Below are positions 42,526 to 51,095 of a DNA stretch of 64,000 nt, in pieces. Below the pieces are notes generated by a model, which searched no databases, was not told where the DNA came from, and saw nothing but the letters and a program-made list of their open reading frames with translations. The number at the start of each line of letters is the position of its first letter. Position 1 is the first letter of the stretch. Source of the stretch: an uncultured Oscillospiraceae bacterium. GTDB lineage: Bacteria; Bacillota; Clostridia; Oscillospirales; Ruminococcaceae. The stretch is taken from NCBI GenBank assembly GCA_910579125.1, contig CAJTTH010000002.1, positions 43,510 through 107,509 of the forward strand. Direction: 5' to 3'. The position numbers were made by a program, and so were the translations under genes.

Positions 42526-42891
42526 TTAAATCTCATATAGCACCGTTATCATCTTGATAAGCTCCTCGCGGGAAACTCCCGCCAGTTTTGCGCTTTCCAT
42601 AGCGTTCTGCAAATGCTGCTCGAGCAGACGCAGATGCTGTTCGCGCACCATTTCCCTGTCCTGCGGGTTGATAATGTATCCCTTGCCCTGCACGGGGGAT
42701 ATCAGTCCCTCCTCGGACAGCTGCTCGTAGGCTTTCATCGTCGTGATAACGCTGATCTTCAAGTCCTTTGCCAATCCGCGTATCGACGGCAGATATTCGC
42801 CCTCGGCGATAACGCCGTTCATTATGTCGTCCTTGAACTGCGCGGCTATCTGCTTATAAATAGGCACGTCGCTGTTCTGCAAGATTTTCAT
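42526..42891 (-). CDS. GntR family regulator, YtrA subfamily
   Basis: A 121-residue regulator: the winged helix-turn-helix (VPIYKQIAAQFKDDIMNGVIAEGEYLPSIRGLAKDLKISVITTMKAYEQL, here quoted in part as the family's LPSIRGLAKDL) and a short helical dimerisation tail, as in YtrA. Members repress adjacent ABC transporter genes. Its promoter at 42934-42962 contains a perfect palindrome that could be its own operator. It has a GGGAGGTGAACAG site. Confidence 0.92.
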   Translation of the reverse strand: MKILQNSDVPIYKQIAAQFKDDIMNGVIAEGEYLPSIRGLAKDLKISVITTMKAYEQLSEEGLISPVQGKGYIINPQDREMVREQHLRLLEQHLQNAMESAKLAGVSREELIKMITVLYEI

Positions 42892-42933
42892 CTGTTCACC
42901 TCCCTGTTTATAGTGTTTATATGTTATATATAC

Positions 42934-42962
42934 AGTATATACTGCTTGAGAGAATTTGTCAA
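42934..42962 (-). promoter_or_regulatory. Promoter and palindromic operator of the ytrA-like operon
   Basis: On the minus strand: TTGACA, 17-nt spacer, TATACT. CAGTATATACTG (42933-42944), a perfect 12-bp palindrome, covers the -10 box, followed by further TATATA/GTTATATATAC sequence: a likely YtrA-type binding site. Confidence 0.78.
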
Positions 42963-42979
42963 GGGGTTTTGAAAAAATT

Positions 42980-43213
42980 TTAAAAAAATTTTCCCCGAGA
43001 CTTGCTCGGGGAACGGTGCGGAAATGCTTTCAGCGTAAGATCGTCGGACGGGAGCGCTCCGTGGTGCTCGCGCCACACAAGTACGCGTTTCGCGGCGGCG
43101 CTGCCGAGATTTATAAGCAGCGACCTCACCGCGACTACGCCGAACGCGTCGTAAAATATCGTCGGCGCTTGGGGGCGCAGCTCTTTCGTGTACAGGCAGA
43201 ACAGTGCGCACAC
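42980..43213 (-). CDS. Doubtful small protein, 77 aa
   Basis: A GTG-started frame with one hydrophobic stretch and codon use resembling real genes here (many GCG, CTG, GAC), containing FYDAFGVVAVRSLLINLGSA. The frame stays open upstream to 43292 but offers no ATG and no ribosome binding site, and its 3' end runs through the terminator at 42991-43013. It may be a gene fragment or not translated. Confidence 0.25.
   Translation of the reverse strand: MCALFCLYTKELRPQAPTIFYDAFGVVAVRSLLINLGSAAAKRVLVWREHHGALPSDDLTLKAFPHRSPSKSRGKFF
42984..43013 (-). terminator. Strong intrinsic terminator
   Basis: TTCCCCGAG (42991-42999) and CTCGGGGAA (43005-43013) form a 9-bp stem with a 5-nt loop, followed on the minus strand by seven T residues. 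It ends a minus-strand transcript starting near 43288. Confidence 0.82.
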
Positions 43214-43294
43214 GCCCGGTATCAGCGCTGCGGAGACCGCCGCTCTGATATTTGACGCATACCGTGCGCATTTTCCGACGCGACCTTTTAACTA

Positions 43295-43323
43295 AATATA
43301 GCATATTTTCAGAAATTTTACAA
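43295..43323 (-). promoter_or_regulatory. Promoter of an orphan ~300-nt transcript
   Basis: On the minus strand: TTGTAA, 17-nt spacer, TATATT, with an extended -10 (ATGCTATATT). It points toward the terminator at 42984-43013 with no convincing gene between. The rest of the 43324-43415 gap has CCGCAACCTTGCGG followed by seven T residues (43346-43367), a weak plus-strand hairpin. Confidence 0.65.
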
Positions 43324-43415
43324 GCGCAAAAAAATTAAGACAACCGCAACCTTGCGGCATTTTTTTCCTACTACATAAGTAAAGCGCTTCTTAAATACGA
43401 CAGCGAGGTGATAGA

Positions 43416-43970
43416 ATGGACGACGCAAACATTATAGAGTTGTTTTTTCAGCGCAGCGAGCAGGCGATCTCCGAGACGGCGGCGAAGTACGGCAGGCTAT
43501 GCGAAAGCATTGCATACCGTATTATCGGCATACGCGAGGACGCAGAGGAATGCGTCAACGATACATATTTAAACGTATGGAACTCCGTTCCGCCCAAGAG
43601 ACCCGACAATTTCAGGGCATTCATTTGCAGGATAACGCGCAATCTTTCTCTTACAAGGGTGAAATATTACGCCGCGAAAAAGCGCACCCCTGAAAGTCTT
43701 GTTTCGTTCTCGGAGCTTGAGGGAACGCTTGCCGACCAAACGCAGTTCTCCGATGACGGCGGCGAGGCGCTGGGCAGGGCGATGAGCGACTTTCTCCGCA
43801 CGCAGTCTGCCGACGCGCGTAACGTGTTTGTGCGGCGGTACTGGTTTCTGGATTCCGTTGAGGACATCTCAAAACGGTACGCGTTCAGTCAGAGCAAGGT
43901 GAAGTCGCTGCTTTTCAGAACGCGCGAGCGGCTGAAAAAGTATCTCGAAAAGGAGGGCATAGAAATATGA
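43416..43970 (+). CDS. ECF-type RNA polymerase sigma factor, copy 2
   Basis: A 184-residue ECF sigma factor: region 2 (FFQRSEQAISETAAKYGRL, EDAEECVNDTYLNVWNSVPPKRPDNFRAF) and region 4 (RNVFVRRYWFLDSVEDISKRYAFSQSKVKSLLFRTRERLKKYL). It is clearly paralogous to the factor at 26805-27446 (CVNDT-x-L-x-x-W-x-S-x-P and RRYW motifs shared). It has a GAGGTGATAGA ribosome binding site. The following membrane-protein gene overlaps by 4 nt. Confidence 0.93.
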   Translation: MDDANIIELFFQRSEQAISETAAKYGRLCESIAYRIIGIREDAEECVNDTYLNVWNSVPPKRPDNFRAFICRITRNLSLTRVKYYAAKKRTPESLVSFSELEGTLADQTQFSDDGGEALGRAMSDFLRTQSADARNVFVRRYWFLDSVEDISKRYAFSQSKVKSLLFRTRERLKKYLEKEGIEI

Positions 43971-45091
43971 ACGAATACAAACTAATTTACGGCGCGGGCT
44001 TTATCGACGACGATCTGGTCTGCGAAGCAATAGACTACAAGCCTAAAAAGATCTCTCTTGCGCCCTGGGCGTGCGCGGCGGCAGCGGCCGTTGTAGTCGC
44101 GGGAGCGTTCGCGGTATGGTCGCGCGGTCTCGGGAAAGTTCCTGTGGAAAGCAACAGTCCGGGAACAAGCACCGCGAGCGGCGAATACCCTGCATTCACC
44201 ACCACAAGCGAATTCCCGTCGGACTCGGGCGATATGCACGGCACGGCTCACGGGAACATTACGGGCGATTATCACCCGTCAAGCTTTTCGGGCGGCACGA
44301 GCAATTGCGATCCAGGGTACTCGACGAGCGAGCCGAGCGGCAGCGAACACTCGGCAAGCAGTTCGAGCATTTCCACGAGCGACTTTCCCGTTACGCCACT
44401 CCCCGGTTTAACTGACTATCCCGCGTATACCGACCAATTTGAGGGCTTTGCCGAAGAAGACCCTGCCGCATACGGTCCGCCTCCCACCTGCGAGGAGATA
44501 ATGAATATGCTCGCTCCCGATCCCGACTACCCGGAATACGACGTGGATTCGTTCTATATGATCGAGGTGATAAGCGCGCTCCCGAACGAAAAATATATGG
44601 AGATGGCGGGTTGGAGAGACGGATATTACGACACGGTATATCACGTTCGTCTGGTGGAGGATCTTATAAGCGGCGAGGAGCTCGACCGCGCCGTATGCGT
44701 GCGTATACCTGCGGGTCTGGGTGCGTGCATTCAGACGCAGGGCGACCCGACCTACGCGCCGGGGGAGAGGTTTGCAGCCGTACTGACAAAGCCGTGCGAG
44801 GGGTATGATTTTGTTATGACGGTGTGCGACTACGCGCTGAGATACGATCTTCCTCAGGGAGCGTTCACCGAAAAAGACGGGGAGACCATGCTGTATTTCA
44901 GGGGCAGAGGCTTGGCGCGTCAACCAATATCTGATTTGCCGTTTGACGTCGAGGAGATCAACATCACCTCGGGGTTCAGCACTCCGCAAAATCCCGCGAT
45001 CTACGTTCAGAAGGTCGCGCTCGGCGATCTTGTTGAATTTCTCCGCGATGAATGGCAGAGAAGGGGAATATCCTCGCACTTTGAAAATTGA
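43967..45091 (+). CDS. Membrane partner (putative anti-sigma) of ECF copy 2
   Basis: A 374-residue single-pass protein: cytoplasmic N-terminus (NEYKLIYGAGFIDDDLVCEAIDYKPKK, first 28 residues), membrane helix about 33-52, then a 100-residue low-complexity linker rich in Ser, Thr and Gly (about 58-160), then a folded extracytoplasmic domain (about 165-374). The overlap with the sigma gene and the shared N-terminal layout with the copy 1 partner suggest sigma regulation. No zinc motif of classical anti-sigma factors is present. The outer domain is unlike that of copy 1. Confidence 0.82.
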   Translation: MNEYKLIYGAGFIDDDLVCEAIDYKPKKISLAPWACAAAAAVVVAGAFAVWSRGLGKVPVESNSPGTSTASGEYPAFTTTSEFPSDSGDMHGTAHGNITGDYHPSSFSGGTSNCDPGYSTSEPSGSEHSASSSSISTSDFPVTPLPGLTDYPAYTDQFEGFAEEDPAAYGPPPTCEEIMNMLAPDPDYPEYDVDSFYMIEVISALPNEKYMEMAGWRDGYYDTVYHVRLVEDLISGEELDRAVCVRIPAGLGACIQTQGDPTYAPGERFAAVLTKPCEGYDFVMTVCDYALRYDLPQGAFTEKDGETMLYFRGRGLARQPISDLPFDVEEINITSGFSTPQNPAIYVQKVALGDLVEFLRDEWQRRGISSHFEN

Positions 45092-45102
45092 CATATAACG
45101 AT

Positions 45103-45129
45103 ACCGCGCACAAAAGGTTTGTGCGCGGT
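45103..45129. terminator. 12-bp hairpin between operons
   Basis: ACCGCGCACAAA (45103-45114) and TTTGTGCGCGGT (45118-45129), a perfect 12-bp stem with 3-nt loop, without a good T-run. It sits between the ECF copy 2 unit and the next promoter. Confidence 0.6.
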
Positions 45130-45130
45130 A

Positions 45131-45159
45131 TTGACTTTGCCGCCGTGCTGTGATATAAT
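45131..45159 (+). promoter_or_regulatory. Sigma-A promoter of the 45190-46759 unit
   Basis: TTGACT at 45131-45136, 17-nt spacer, TATAAT at 45154-45159. Confidence 0.82.
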
Positions 45160-45189
45160 AAGATAAAATATTTGGCGGAGGTTACGGCA

Positions 45190-45789
45190 TTGACAACAGA
45201 AACGGAGATCGTAAAAATTCAGGTTCAGTCCACGGGCAGAGCGGAAATTCTGCTTGAGGAGAACGATTATCTGATAGTAAAATGGACGGTACCGCTCGAA
45301 AGCGGAGGCGTTAAAACGGAATTCAGCTTTGAGGCTTATGCATACGCCGCATCGGGTATGGCGAACGACTACCCTTGGTCGCACAAAATAACCGAGGAGC
45401 AGGCTTTGTATTTTGTCGGACACGTTGACGAGGCGACGGAATATTTCAAATCAAAGCACCACTACTTTCACACGGAAATAAGAGAGGTCAGCTTTGAAGA
45501 TATACGCAGCATTGAAAAGGATGTTATCCGCTTTAATGACGGACATTCGGTAACATGGCGCGAATGCGTTTTCAACTTTAACCGTCTTCACCCCGGCAGC
45601 AAATACAAATGCGTCGGCGACCGCGACATCACCTCCGAGCCGCCCTACATCGAGCTTTACAGCGTTTACGTTCACGACAGGATACTGTTCGGAGATATAC
45701 GTCTTACCCAAAAGCAGAACATTGATAATTTTCACAGGCTGCAAAAACAAATACAGGATTTCGGTTATACAACCTTTGACCTGAGTTAA
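45190..45789 (+). CDS. Hypothetical protein, 199 aa
   Basis: Not recognised. A soluble mixed alpha/beta protein of 199 residues (no signal or membrane helix). Segments such as FRHHYFHTEI-like KSKHHYFHTEIREVSFEDI and VIRFNDGHSVTW stand out but match nothing I can name. Start: TTG 45190, with GGAGG 8 nt upstream; the in-frame TTG at 45172 would contain that site. First gene of a three-gene unit. Confidence 0.8.
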   Translation: MTTETEIVKIQVQSTGRAEILLEENDYLIVKWTVPLESGGVKTEFSFEAYAYAASGMANDYPWSHKITEEQALYFVGHVDEATEYFKSKHHYFHTEIREVSFEDIRSIEKDVIRFNDGHSVTWRECVFNFNRLHPGSKYKCVGDRDITSEPPYIELYSVYVHDRILFGDIRLTQKQNIDNFHRLQKQIQDFGYTTFDLS

Positions 45790-45800
45790 AGGAGAACATT

Positions 45801-46139
45801 GTGAAAATAAAAATACAGACCGACGCCGACAGCCTGACGTTGGAAAATGACAGAATACGCGCGTTTTCCGACGGAACGGAATATTTTTTCGGACTTTCCG
45901 AAATTGAAGCGCTGCTAATCATCACGAGCGACCTCGGTCCGCTCTATGACGATATGTGCCTTGCGGTAAGGATAAATTCGGAAACGGCGATATTCATTAT
46001 GTCTGAACACCCGTGCTACACGCCGTTTCTGTTCGACGGACTTGGCAAGGTTCTGGAGATAGACTTTAACGCGATAATCGAGGCCTCGGCTTGCACAGAA
46101 AATCACGTATTTTCTATTTACAAAAGGAGCGCGTCATGA
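45801..46139 (+). CDS. Hypothetical protein, 112 aa
   Basis: Not recognised. A 112-residue acidic soluble protein starting at GTG after AAAGGAGAACATT. It may be a small ligand- or partner-binding protein, but nothing in the sequence shows this. Its end overlaps the start of the alpha/beta hydrolase gene by 4 nt (ATGA), so both are coupled. Confidence 0.78.
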   Translation: MKIKIQTDADSLTLENDRIRAFSDGTEYFFGLSEIEALLIITSDLGPLYDDMCLAVRINSETAIFIMSEHPCYTPFLFDGLGKVLEIDFNAIIEASACTENHVFSIYKRSAS

Positions 46140-46759
46140 ACCTTATTTTAGTTCACGGTTTGGGGCAGAGCGCGGCGGCTTGGGATAAGACCGTCCGCGA
46201 GTTCCCCGAAGGGATTTCGGCGGTTTGTCCCGAGTTGTCCGAAATGTATAAAGGCGGCGGTTATGACAGTTTGTATTCTGCGTTTTGTGAATACTGTGGA
46301 GACTTTTCCGAGCCGCTTGATTTGTGCGGCTTGTCGCTCGGCGCGGTTTTGGCGCTGAATTACGCAGCCGATTTCCCCGATAGGGTCGGGTCGTTGGTTC
46401 TGATTGCGGGGCAGTATAAGGTTCCCAAAGCGCTTATGAAATTTCAGGGGCTTATTTTCCGCTTTATGCCGAAAAAAGCCTTTGAGGAAACGGGTTTCGG
46501 CAAGTCCGACTTTATGGAATTAAACGGCTCGATGGCAGGACTGGACTTAACCGATAAACTTAAGAATGTTACTGCGAACGTTCTTGTCGCGGTTGGCGGA
46601 CGCGACAAGCCCAACGCCGGGGCGGCGAATGAAATGTCAAAGCTGCTGGGCTGCGATTTGAAGACGATACCCGATTCGGGGCACGAGGTCAACCTTGACG
46701 ACCCGAAAGCACTCGCAGAGGTTCTGACGGCGTTTTACGGCCGATCCGGGCTGCTTTAG
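46136..46759 (+). CDS. Alpha/beta hydrolase, 207 aa
   Basis: A compact alpha/beta-fold hydrolase: HGLGQS oxyanion segment (7-12), nucleophile S67 in CGLSLGA, acid D165-region in VGGRDKPN, and histidine near 186 in PDSGHEVN. No signal peptide. The substrate (ester or similar) is unknown. ATG 46136 follows AAAGGAG; an upstream in-frame extension to 46091 overlaps the preceding gene. Its 3' end overlaps that of the convergent Rieske flavoprotein by 4 nt. Confidence 0.9.
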   Translation: MNLILVHGLGQSAAAWDKTVREFPEGISAVCPELSEMYKGGGYDSLYSAFCEYCGDFSEPLDLCGLSLGAVLALNYAADFPDRVGSLVLIAGQYKVPKALMKFQGLIFRFMPKKAFEETGFGKSDFMELNGSMAGLDLTDKLKNVTANVLVAVGGRDKPNAGAANEMSKLLGCDLKTIPDSGHEVNLDDPKALAEVLTAFYGRSGLL

Positions 46760-48066
46760 GGCTTATCCAGATCGACGTTGGACGGATTGTCGAGCAGCTT
46801 GCCGTCCTTGGTGAACCGCGAGCCGTGACACGGACAATCCCACGAGCGTTCCTCGGCGTTCCATTTCAGCGCGCAGCCCATGTGCGGACAGCGCGGAACG
46901 GTCGGTGTGAGCAGGGTTTTTACGGCGTTGAAGCCGTTTATCCAGAGCTGCTTTTTGAGAATACTGCGGCTCGGGTCGAACACCGCCGCATAGGGGTTCG
47001 GTTTGCCGAGTATCTTGTCGCGGAGAATTTCGGCGGCAGCCATGGAGTTTGTCATTCCCCACTTGTTAAAGCCCGCCGCGACGTACATATCCGGCGTGAG
47101 CGCGGAGTAGTTGCCTATATAGGGGATCCCGTCCAGCGAAATGCAGTCTTGCGCTCCCCACGCGTACTCTATCGGCAGATCGGGGTAGATGTTCTCCGCA
47201 AAAAGCTCAAGCTCTTTTCTTCGGCACGGCTCGCCCGTTTTATGCGCTTTGCCGCCTATCAGCAAGTATCCGCCGTAATTGCGGAACGACAAGCCGTTTG
47301 TGTTTTCGTCCATATACATTCCGTGAATGTCGGGCGCGTTTGCGAGCGCGATAACGTTGGAGCGGCTCTGATACAGCTTCAGGAAATAGCTCCCGTGCGT
47401 GTTGATAAACGGGAAGTGCGTTGCTATCACTATCTTATCGGCGGCGATCTTTGCGCGTTTTGAAAGCGCGGTCTTGCCGCTGATCTCGATTATGTGGGTA
47501 TGCTCGAAAATGTGCACGCTGTCGGACATCTCGTTCACAACGCCGCGCAGAAATTTCAGCGGCTCAAACTGCGCCTGATTTTTGAACCTCACCGCGCCGA
47601 CCGTCGTTATCGGCAGTTCTGTTTTCTCGCAGAACTCCGCCGCAAAGCCTATCCTCGCAAGAGCGCCTATCTCGTTTTCAAGCGCGGCGCGATTGCCGCG
47701 CGAATAGATATAGCTGTCAAGCTTTTGGAGCTCGCAGTCGAATTTTTTGCTGAGCGCAGCTATCTTTTTCAACGCGTTTTGGTTTGCCTCGAGATACATT
47801 TTCGCTTTCTCCGCGCCGTATTCGCGGAGAATTTTCTGATAGATCAGCCCGTGCTGAAAAGTTACCTTTGCGGTAGTGCGTCCCGTTATTCCGCCGCATA
47901 TACGTTTGCGTTCGGCGACTATGCAGGAAACGCCGCTTTTTTGCAGCTCGTAAGCCGTCAGCAGCCCCGCGATTCCTCCGCCGACGATAAGCACGTCGGC
48001 TTTTAAATTCCCGCGCGCGGCGGGAAATTCGGGCATTTGTCCGCCCGCCCATATTGACCTGTCCAT
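46756..48066 (-). CDS. FAD-dependent oxidoreductase with C-terminal Rieske domain
   Basis: A 436-residue fusion: a DAO/glycine-oxidase-like flavin domain (VGGGIAG, 28-34; WGAQDCISLDGIPYIG near 310; AAGFNKWGMTNSMAAAE) and a short Rieske [2Fe-2S] domain with ligands C393/H395 (CPH) and C411/H414 (CPCH). Such proteins are found in many Firmicutes; the flavin domain and cluster probably exchange electrons in oxidising an amine-like or other small substrate, but the substrate is not known. Length is a little below the usual 500. The ribosome binding site (GTGGTGA) is weak. Confidence 0.93.
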   Translation of the reverse strand: MDRSIWAGGQMPEFPAARGNLKADVLIVGGGIAGLLTAYELQKSGVSCIVAERKRICGGITGRTTAKVTFQHGLIYQKILREYGAEKAKMYLEANQNALKKIAALSKKFDCELQKLDSYIYSRGNRAALENEIGALARIGFAAEFCEKTELPITTVGAVRFKNQAQFEPLKFLRGVVNEMSDSVHIFEHTHIIEISGKTALSKRAKIAADKIVIATHFPFINTHGSYFLKLYQSRSNVIALANAPDIHGMYMDENTNGLSFRNYGGYLLIGGKAHKTGEPCRRKELELFAENIYPDLPIEYAWGAQDCISLDGIPYIGNYSALTPDMYVAAGFNKWGMTNSMAAAEILRDKILGKPNPYAAVFDPSRSILKKQLWINGFNAVKTLLTPTVPRCPHMGCALKWNAEERSWDCPCHGSRFTKDGKLLDNPSNVDLDKP

Positions 48067-48163
48067 AATTTCACCACACAGTTATTTTTTCTGTTATCTT
48101 TCCCGAAATGCGGGTAATAATTCGCGGAAAACTCCGCAAAATATCAAAAAAGAGGTGTACAAA

Positions 48164-48592
48164 ATGGAGAGATCGAACAAATCGAAATTGCTGCTGATCG
48201 TCGGAGAATGCCGCTCCGACGAATTTCCGGAAGGACTGCCGACCGTTAAAGCGGAACACTCCGCGGACGTAAACTGCGGTTACGCGGCGGTGATAGCGGG
48301 AAAAAGCGCCGTGCTTAACATAAGCTCGGCGCTCGGAGTTATTGTTGATGAAACGTTTACGGGAAAGATACCGCGCGGCATACAGCTTATCACCTGCGGA
48401 ATATCCCCGAAAAACACCGTGTCGATAACCTCCCGCACTGCGGAGAAGCTCACGCTCTCCCTCAACCGCAGCGTACGCACGCTGTCGGGAAAGCTCTGCG
48501 AGCCGCTGGAGCAGCCCGTTGACGTTCCCGCGGACGCCGACGAATACGACGTTATGGCTGCATTCGCGGCAAAGCTGCTGCTGGAGCTGTAA
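48164..48592 (+). CDS. Hypothetical protein, 142 aa
   Basis: Not recognised. A 142-residue protein with alternating strand/helix character (LLLIVGECRSDEFPEG, AAVIAGKSAVLNISSALGVIVDE, VSITSRTAEKLTLSLNRSV), compatible with a small Rossmann-like or Mur-like fold but without a nucleotide motif. ATG 48164 follows AGAGGTG by about 8 nt; GTG 48155 is within that site. Single gene. Confidence 0.78.
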   Translation: MERSNKSKLLLIVGECRSDEFPEGLPTVKAEHSADVNCGYAAVIAGKSAVLNISSALGVIVDETFTGKIPRGIQLITCGISPKNTVSITSRTAEKLTLSLNRSVRTLSGKLCEPLEQPVDVPADADEYDVMAAFAAKLLLEL

Positions 48593-48646
48593 GCCGCCGC
48601 CTTTTCGGAGCATTGTTTACCGTTAAGCGGCGTGATTAAGTCGCGT

Positions 48647-49298
48647 TTAATTCGAATATCCTGTAATAACCTTACCGTTTTCGCGGTCGTATAATTTTCC
48701 GTTTTCAAGAGCGGTGACAGTACCGTCCGACGATGACAAGATCTTTTTTACCGAGTATATCGGCAGCAGATCCTTGCCCTTGGATATGCCGTTTTCGTCT
48801 TTGGCGGAGGTCGAGACGTAAAGCTCCGTGTCTCCGCTTACAAACGACACGCCGAAAGTTGAGCCGTCATCGCCGACCGTGCAGTATTGCATTATATTGT
48901 GGTCGCGTTCGCTGCCCTCTCCGACGGCAAATATCTTTGTACTGCCCTCAAACAGGCATTTCTCGGGGAGAAGCCTTACATAAGAGTAATCCCCCATCGG
49001 CGCGTTGAGACTGCCGAGAACTTTTCGTCCCTGATCGTCCGTAATATACAGGCATATTTCGTTTGCCGCTCACATATCGATAAACTCGTCATACGGACAA
49101 AGATAATGCCGTTCTCCCGGACGCTTGATAACGTTTATCATAATAAGCTCTGCCCGTATCCCGTCAAGCTCGGCGCGGGCTACCACCGCGCTTTCGCCCG
49201 CGGCGGGATAATCGTTATACGGCAGCGTTTCGGAATCCCAACCCGTAATATTCAGATCGTCAAAATTCAAGCAGTTCAATGATCTGTTCGTCTTCCAA
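48647..49298 (-). pseudogene. Broken gene with a frameshift and an in-frame TGA, about 216 aa
   Basis: A reading frame starts at TTG 49298 (GGAGGG 7 nt upstream) and reads MEDEQIIELLEF before a stop. Removing one T from the TTTT run at about 49265-49268 lets it continue as FDDLNITGWDSETLPYND. That frame runs to an in-frame TGA at 49070-49072, then stays open to 48647. After the one-base correction the length is exactly 217 codons. The product is not recognised. Both lesions may be real (a dead gene) or base-call errors; two together favour decay. Confidence 0.6.
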
Positions 49299-49428
49299 GA
49301 GCTTTCCCTCCTAATTTGTTCTCTATAATGTAAGATGCAATTTTTTCGGGATCACTACACTTTTTTCTGTTTTTAAAAATTTTTTTACAATGACGGAGTT
49401 GGCTGAAAAATATCGCGCGGCAAAGAAA

Positions 49429-49451
49429 AACGCCGTTGAATTCACGGCGTT
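49429..49451 (-). terminator. Intrinsic terminator of the solute-binding lipoprotein gene
   Basis: AACGCCGT (49429-49436) and ACGGCGTT (49444-49451) with a 7-nt loop; on the minus strand followed by TTTCTTTG. Confidence 0.78.
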
Positions 49452-49501
49452 TTGATTTATTATCTCAGCATGGTTTTTGCGGAAATTCTCTGCGGCAAGG
49501 C

Positions 49502-50830
49502 TCATATAACCGCGTTTATCCTTTCCAGATCGCGGTCGATAACGCTCAGATCGTTTTGCAGCGCGTAGCCGCCGTAGTACATACTGTCAAGCGCCGTAAG
49601 CAGCTCGCTTATTGCGGCGTTTGCCTCGCTGTCAAGGCATTGCCCGTCAACTATCAGCGGCTCCATTTTATCGCTTTCGCGGATAAACTCGATCCATTCG
49701 GCATCGGAGCGCAAAAGCCCGAGCTTCCTCATCTGCTTTTCGCGAAATTTGCGCCCGTCCTCGCCTGCGTCGGCAAGGCGCGAGGAGTTGATAAAGCTGG
49801 CAGCGCCTGTAATATTTTTTGCTCCCTTTGGCACAAGAAATCCGTCCGAGACGGCTTTTACCGTATATTTTCCGATTTCGGAGCATTCGGGGTAGGGAAC
49901 TATGCCGACATTTATTTCAGCTTGGCGGAGTTTTCCGATAATGCTCTCGTCAGCAGACATAAATACCGCCGACGAATCCGTGATCGCTGAAATGTTTTGG
50001 TTTTCCTGATTGCATGAAAAGTGCGCGAAAAAGTCCTCCAACTCGGCAAACAATGCGCCGTTAAGGCAGTTGTTTGAGAGCTTGCCCGTTTCGTCGCGCC
50101 GCACCGGCGAGTTATCCATTGTCGCAAAGACGTTGTCGGCGATATCCGCGCCGTAAATATCGTTTACGGTATCGAATGCCGCGCGGAACAGCTTCGTGCA
50201 TTCGTCCAGACTTTCCCACGTCCATTCGCCATTTTTCCAGAGCTTTTCGGGGTCGGGGATATTGTACTGCACGAACGTCATTTTATCGTACGCCAGAAGC
50301 TGCGGCGAAACCGTAATGCTTGTCGGATAAAAATAACGGCTGCCTTTGAAGGTGTAATGGTCGACGTACTCCCTGAACGAATCCCATTGCGGAGCGGAAA
50401 TATCCATATATGACGTAAGGTCCTCGTACATATTCCGCGACATAAGCAGCGGGAACGAGTTCTCGCGCTTGTCGGTAAGGTCGGGCGACAGATCGGAGCT
50501 TATAAGCTCCGACAATCTGGCTTCGTACGCGTCGTCGCTTATATGTTCTATCGTAATGAGTGAAGCCGCGTCGACGTTTACGGATTTCGCGTACATTTCG
50601 AGCGCGGGAGATCCCTCGATCTCGCGGCAGCCGAGGTAAGTAAGGTGGGGAGACGCGGATTTGTTTACGCTGTCGGGGATTTCAAACGCGGAAGCAACGT
50701 GACTTTCGTCGAAGTAGGCAGTCGTTTCGTAAATCGAACTGTTGACTGCGGACGGAGCGCCGGAACAGCCGCAGCCCAATAAAACCGCACAGCAAAGCGC
50801 TGCGGCAAGTATGTTACGGATAATGTTCAC
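49502..50830 (-). CDS. Extracellular solute-binding lipoprotein
   Basis: A 442-residue exported lipoprotein: hydrophobic start and lipobox VLLGC with C20. The mature protein resembles family 1 (sugar-type) ABC transporter solute-binding proteins in length and in motifs such as WTWESLDECTKLF, FMSADESIIGKLRQAEINVGIVPYP and SDGFLVPKGAKN. No permease or ATPase gene is adjacent, so it may work with a transporter elsewhere or be a sensor protein. It starts at GTG 50830, with GGGGGGAT upstream. Confidence 0.85.
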   Translation of the reverse strand: MNIIRNILAAALCCAVLLGCGCSGAPSAVNSSIYETTAYFDESHVASAFEIPDSVNKSASPHLTYLGCREIEGSPALEMYAKSVNVDAASLITIEHISDDAYEARLSELISSDLSPDLTDKRENSFPLLMSRNMYEDLTSYMDISAPQWDSFREYVDHYTFKGSRYFYPTSITVSPQLLAYDKMTFVQYNIPDPEKLWKNGEWTWESLDECTKLFRAAFDTVNDIYGADIADNVFATMDNSPVRRDETGKLSNNCLNGALFAELEDFFAHFSCNQENQNISAITDSSAVFMSADESIIGKLRQAEINVGIVPYPECSEIGKYTVKAVSDGFLVPKGAKNITGAASFINSSRLADAGEDGRKFREKQMRKLGLLRSDAEWIEFIRESDKMEPLIVDGQCLDSEANAAISELLTALDSMYYGGYALQNDLSVIDRDLERINAVI

Positions 50831-51027
50831 ACGTATCCCCCCTTTCGGATTTTTCCGCCTATTTTCACATTTACATTATAGCACACTATCGTGAAATAGT
50901 CAAGCGTTAAAGCGGAGTAAAAGAATATGCTTGTAAATGCTTCTAAATATTCATCGGCAATTTTGTTGAAATTGCCGAAATACAAAAGTTTTTTCTCTTC
51001 TCTGTCAATCTTTGTTGAATCAAGTAC

Positions 51028-51056
51028 TTGTATAAATCGGGCAAATGTGGTACAAT
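51028..51056 (+). promoter_or_regulatory. Promoter of purB
   Basis: TTGTAT at 51028-51033, 17-nt spacer, TACAAT at 51051-51056, 39 nt before the ATG. The 50831-51027 stretch is AT-rich and holds no gene. Confidence 0.7.
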
Positions 51057-51095
51057 GTATATTGAATAATTATCATTTTAAGGAGAATATCTCTT

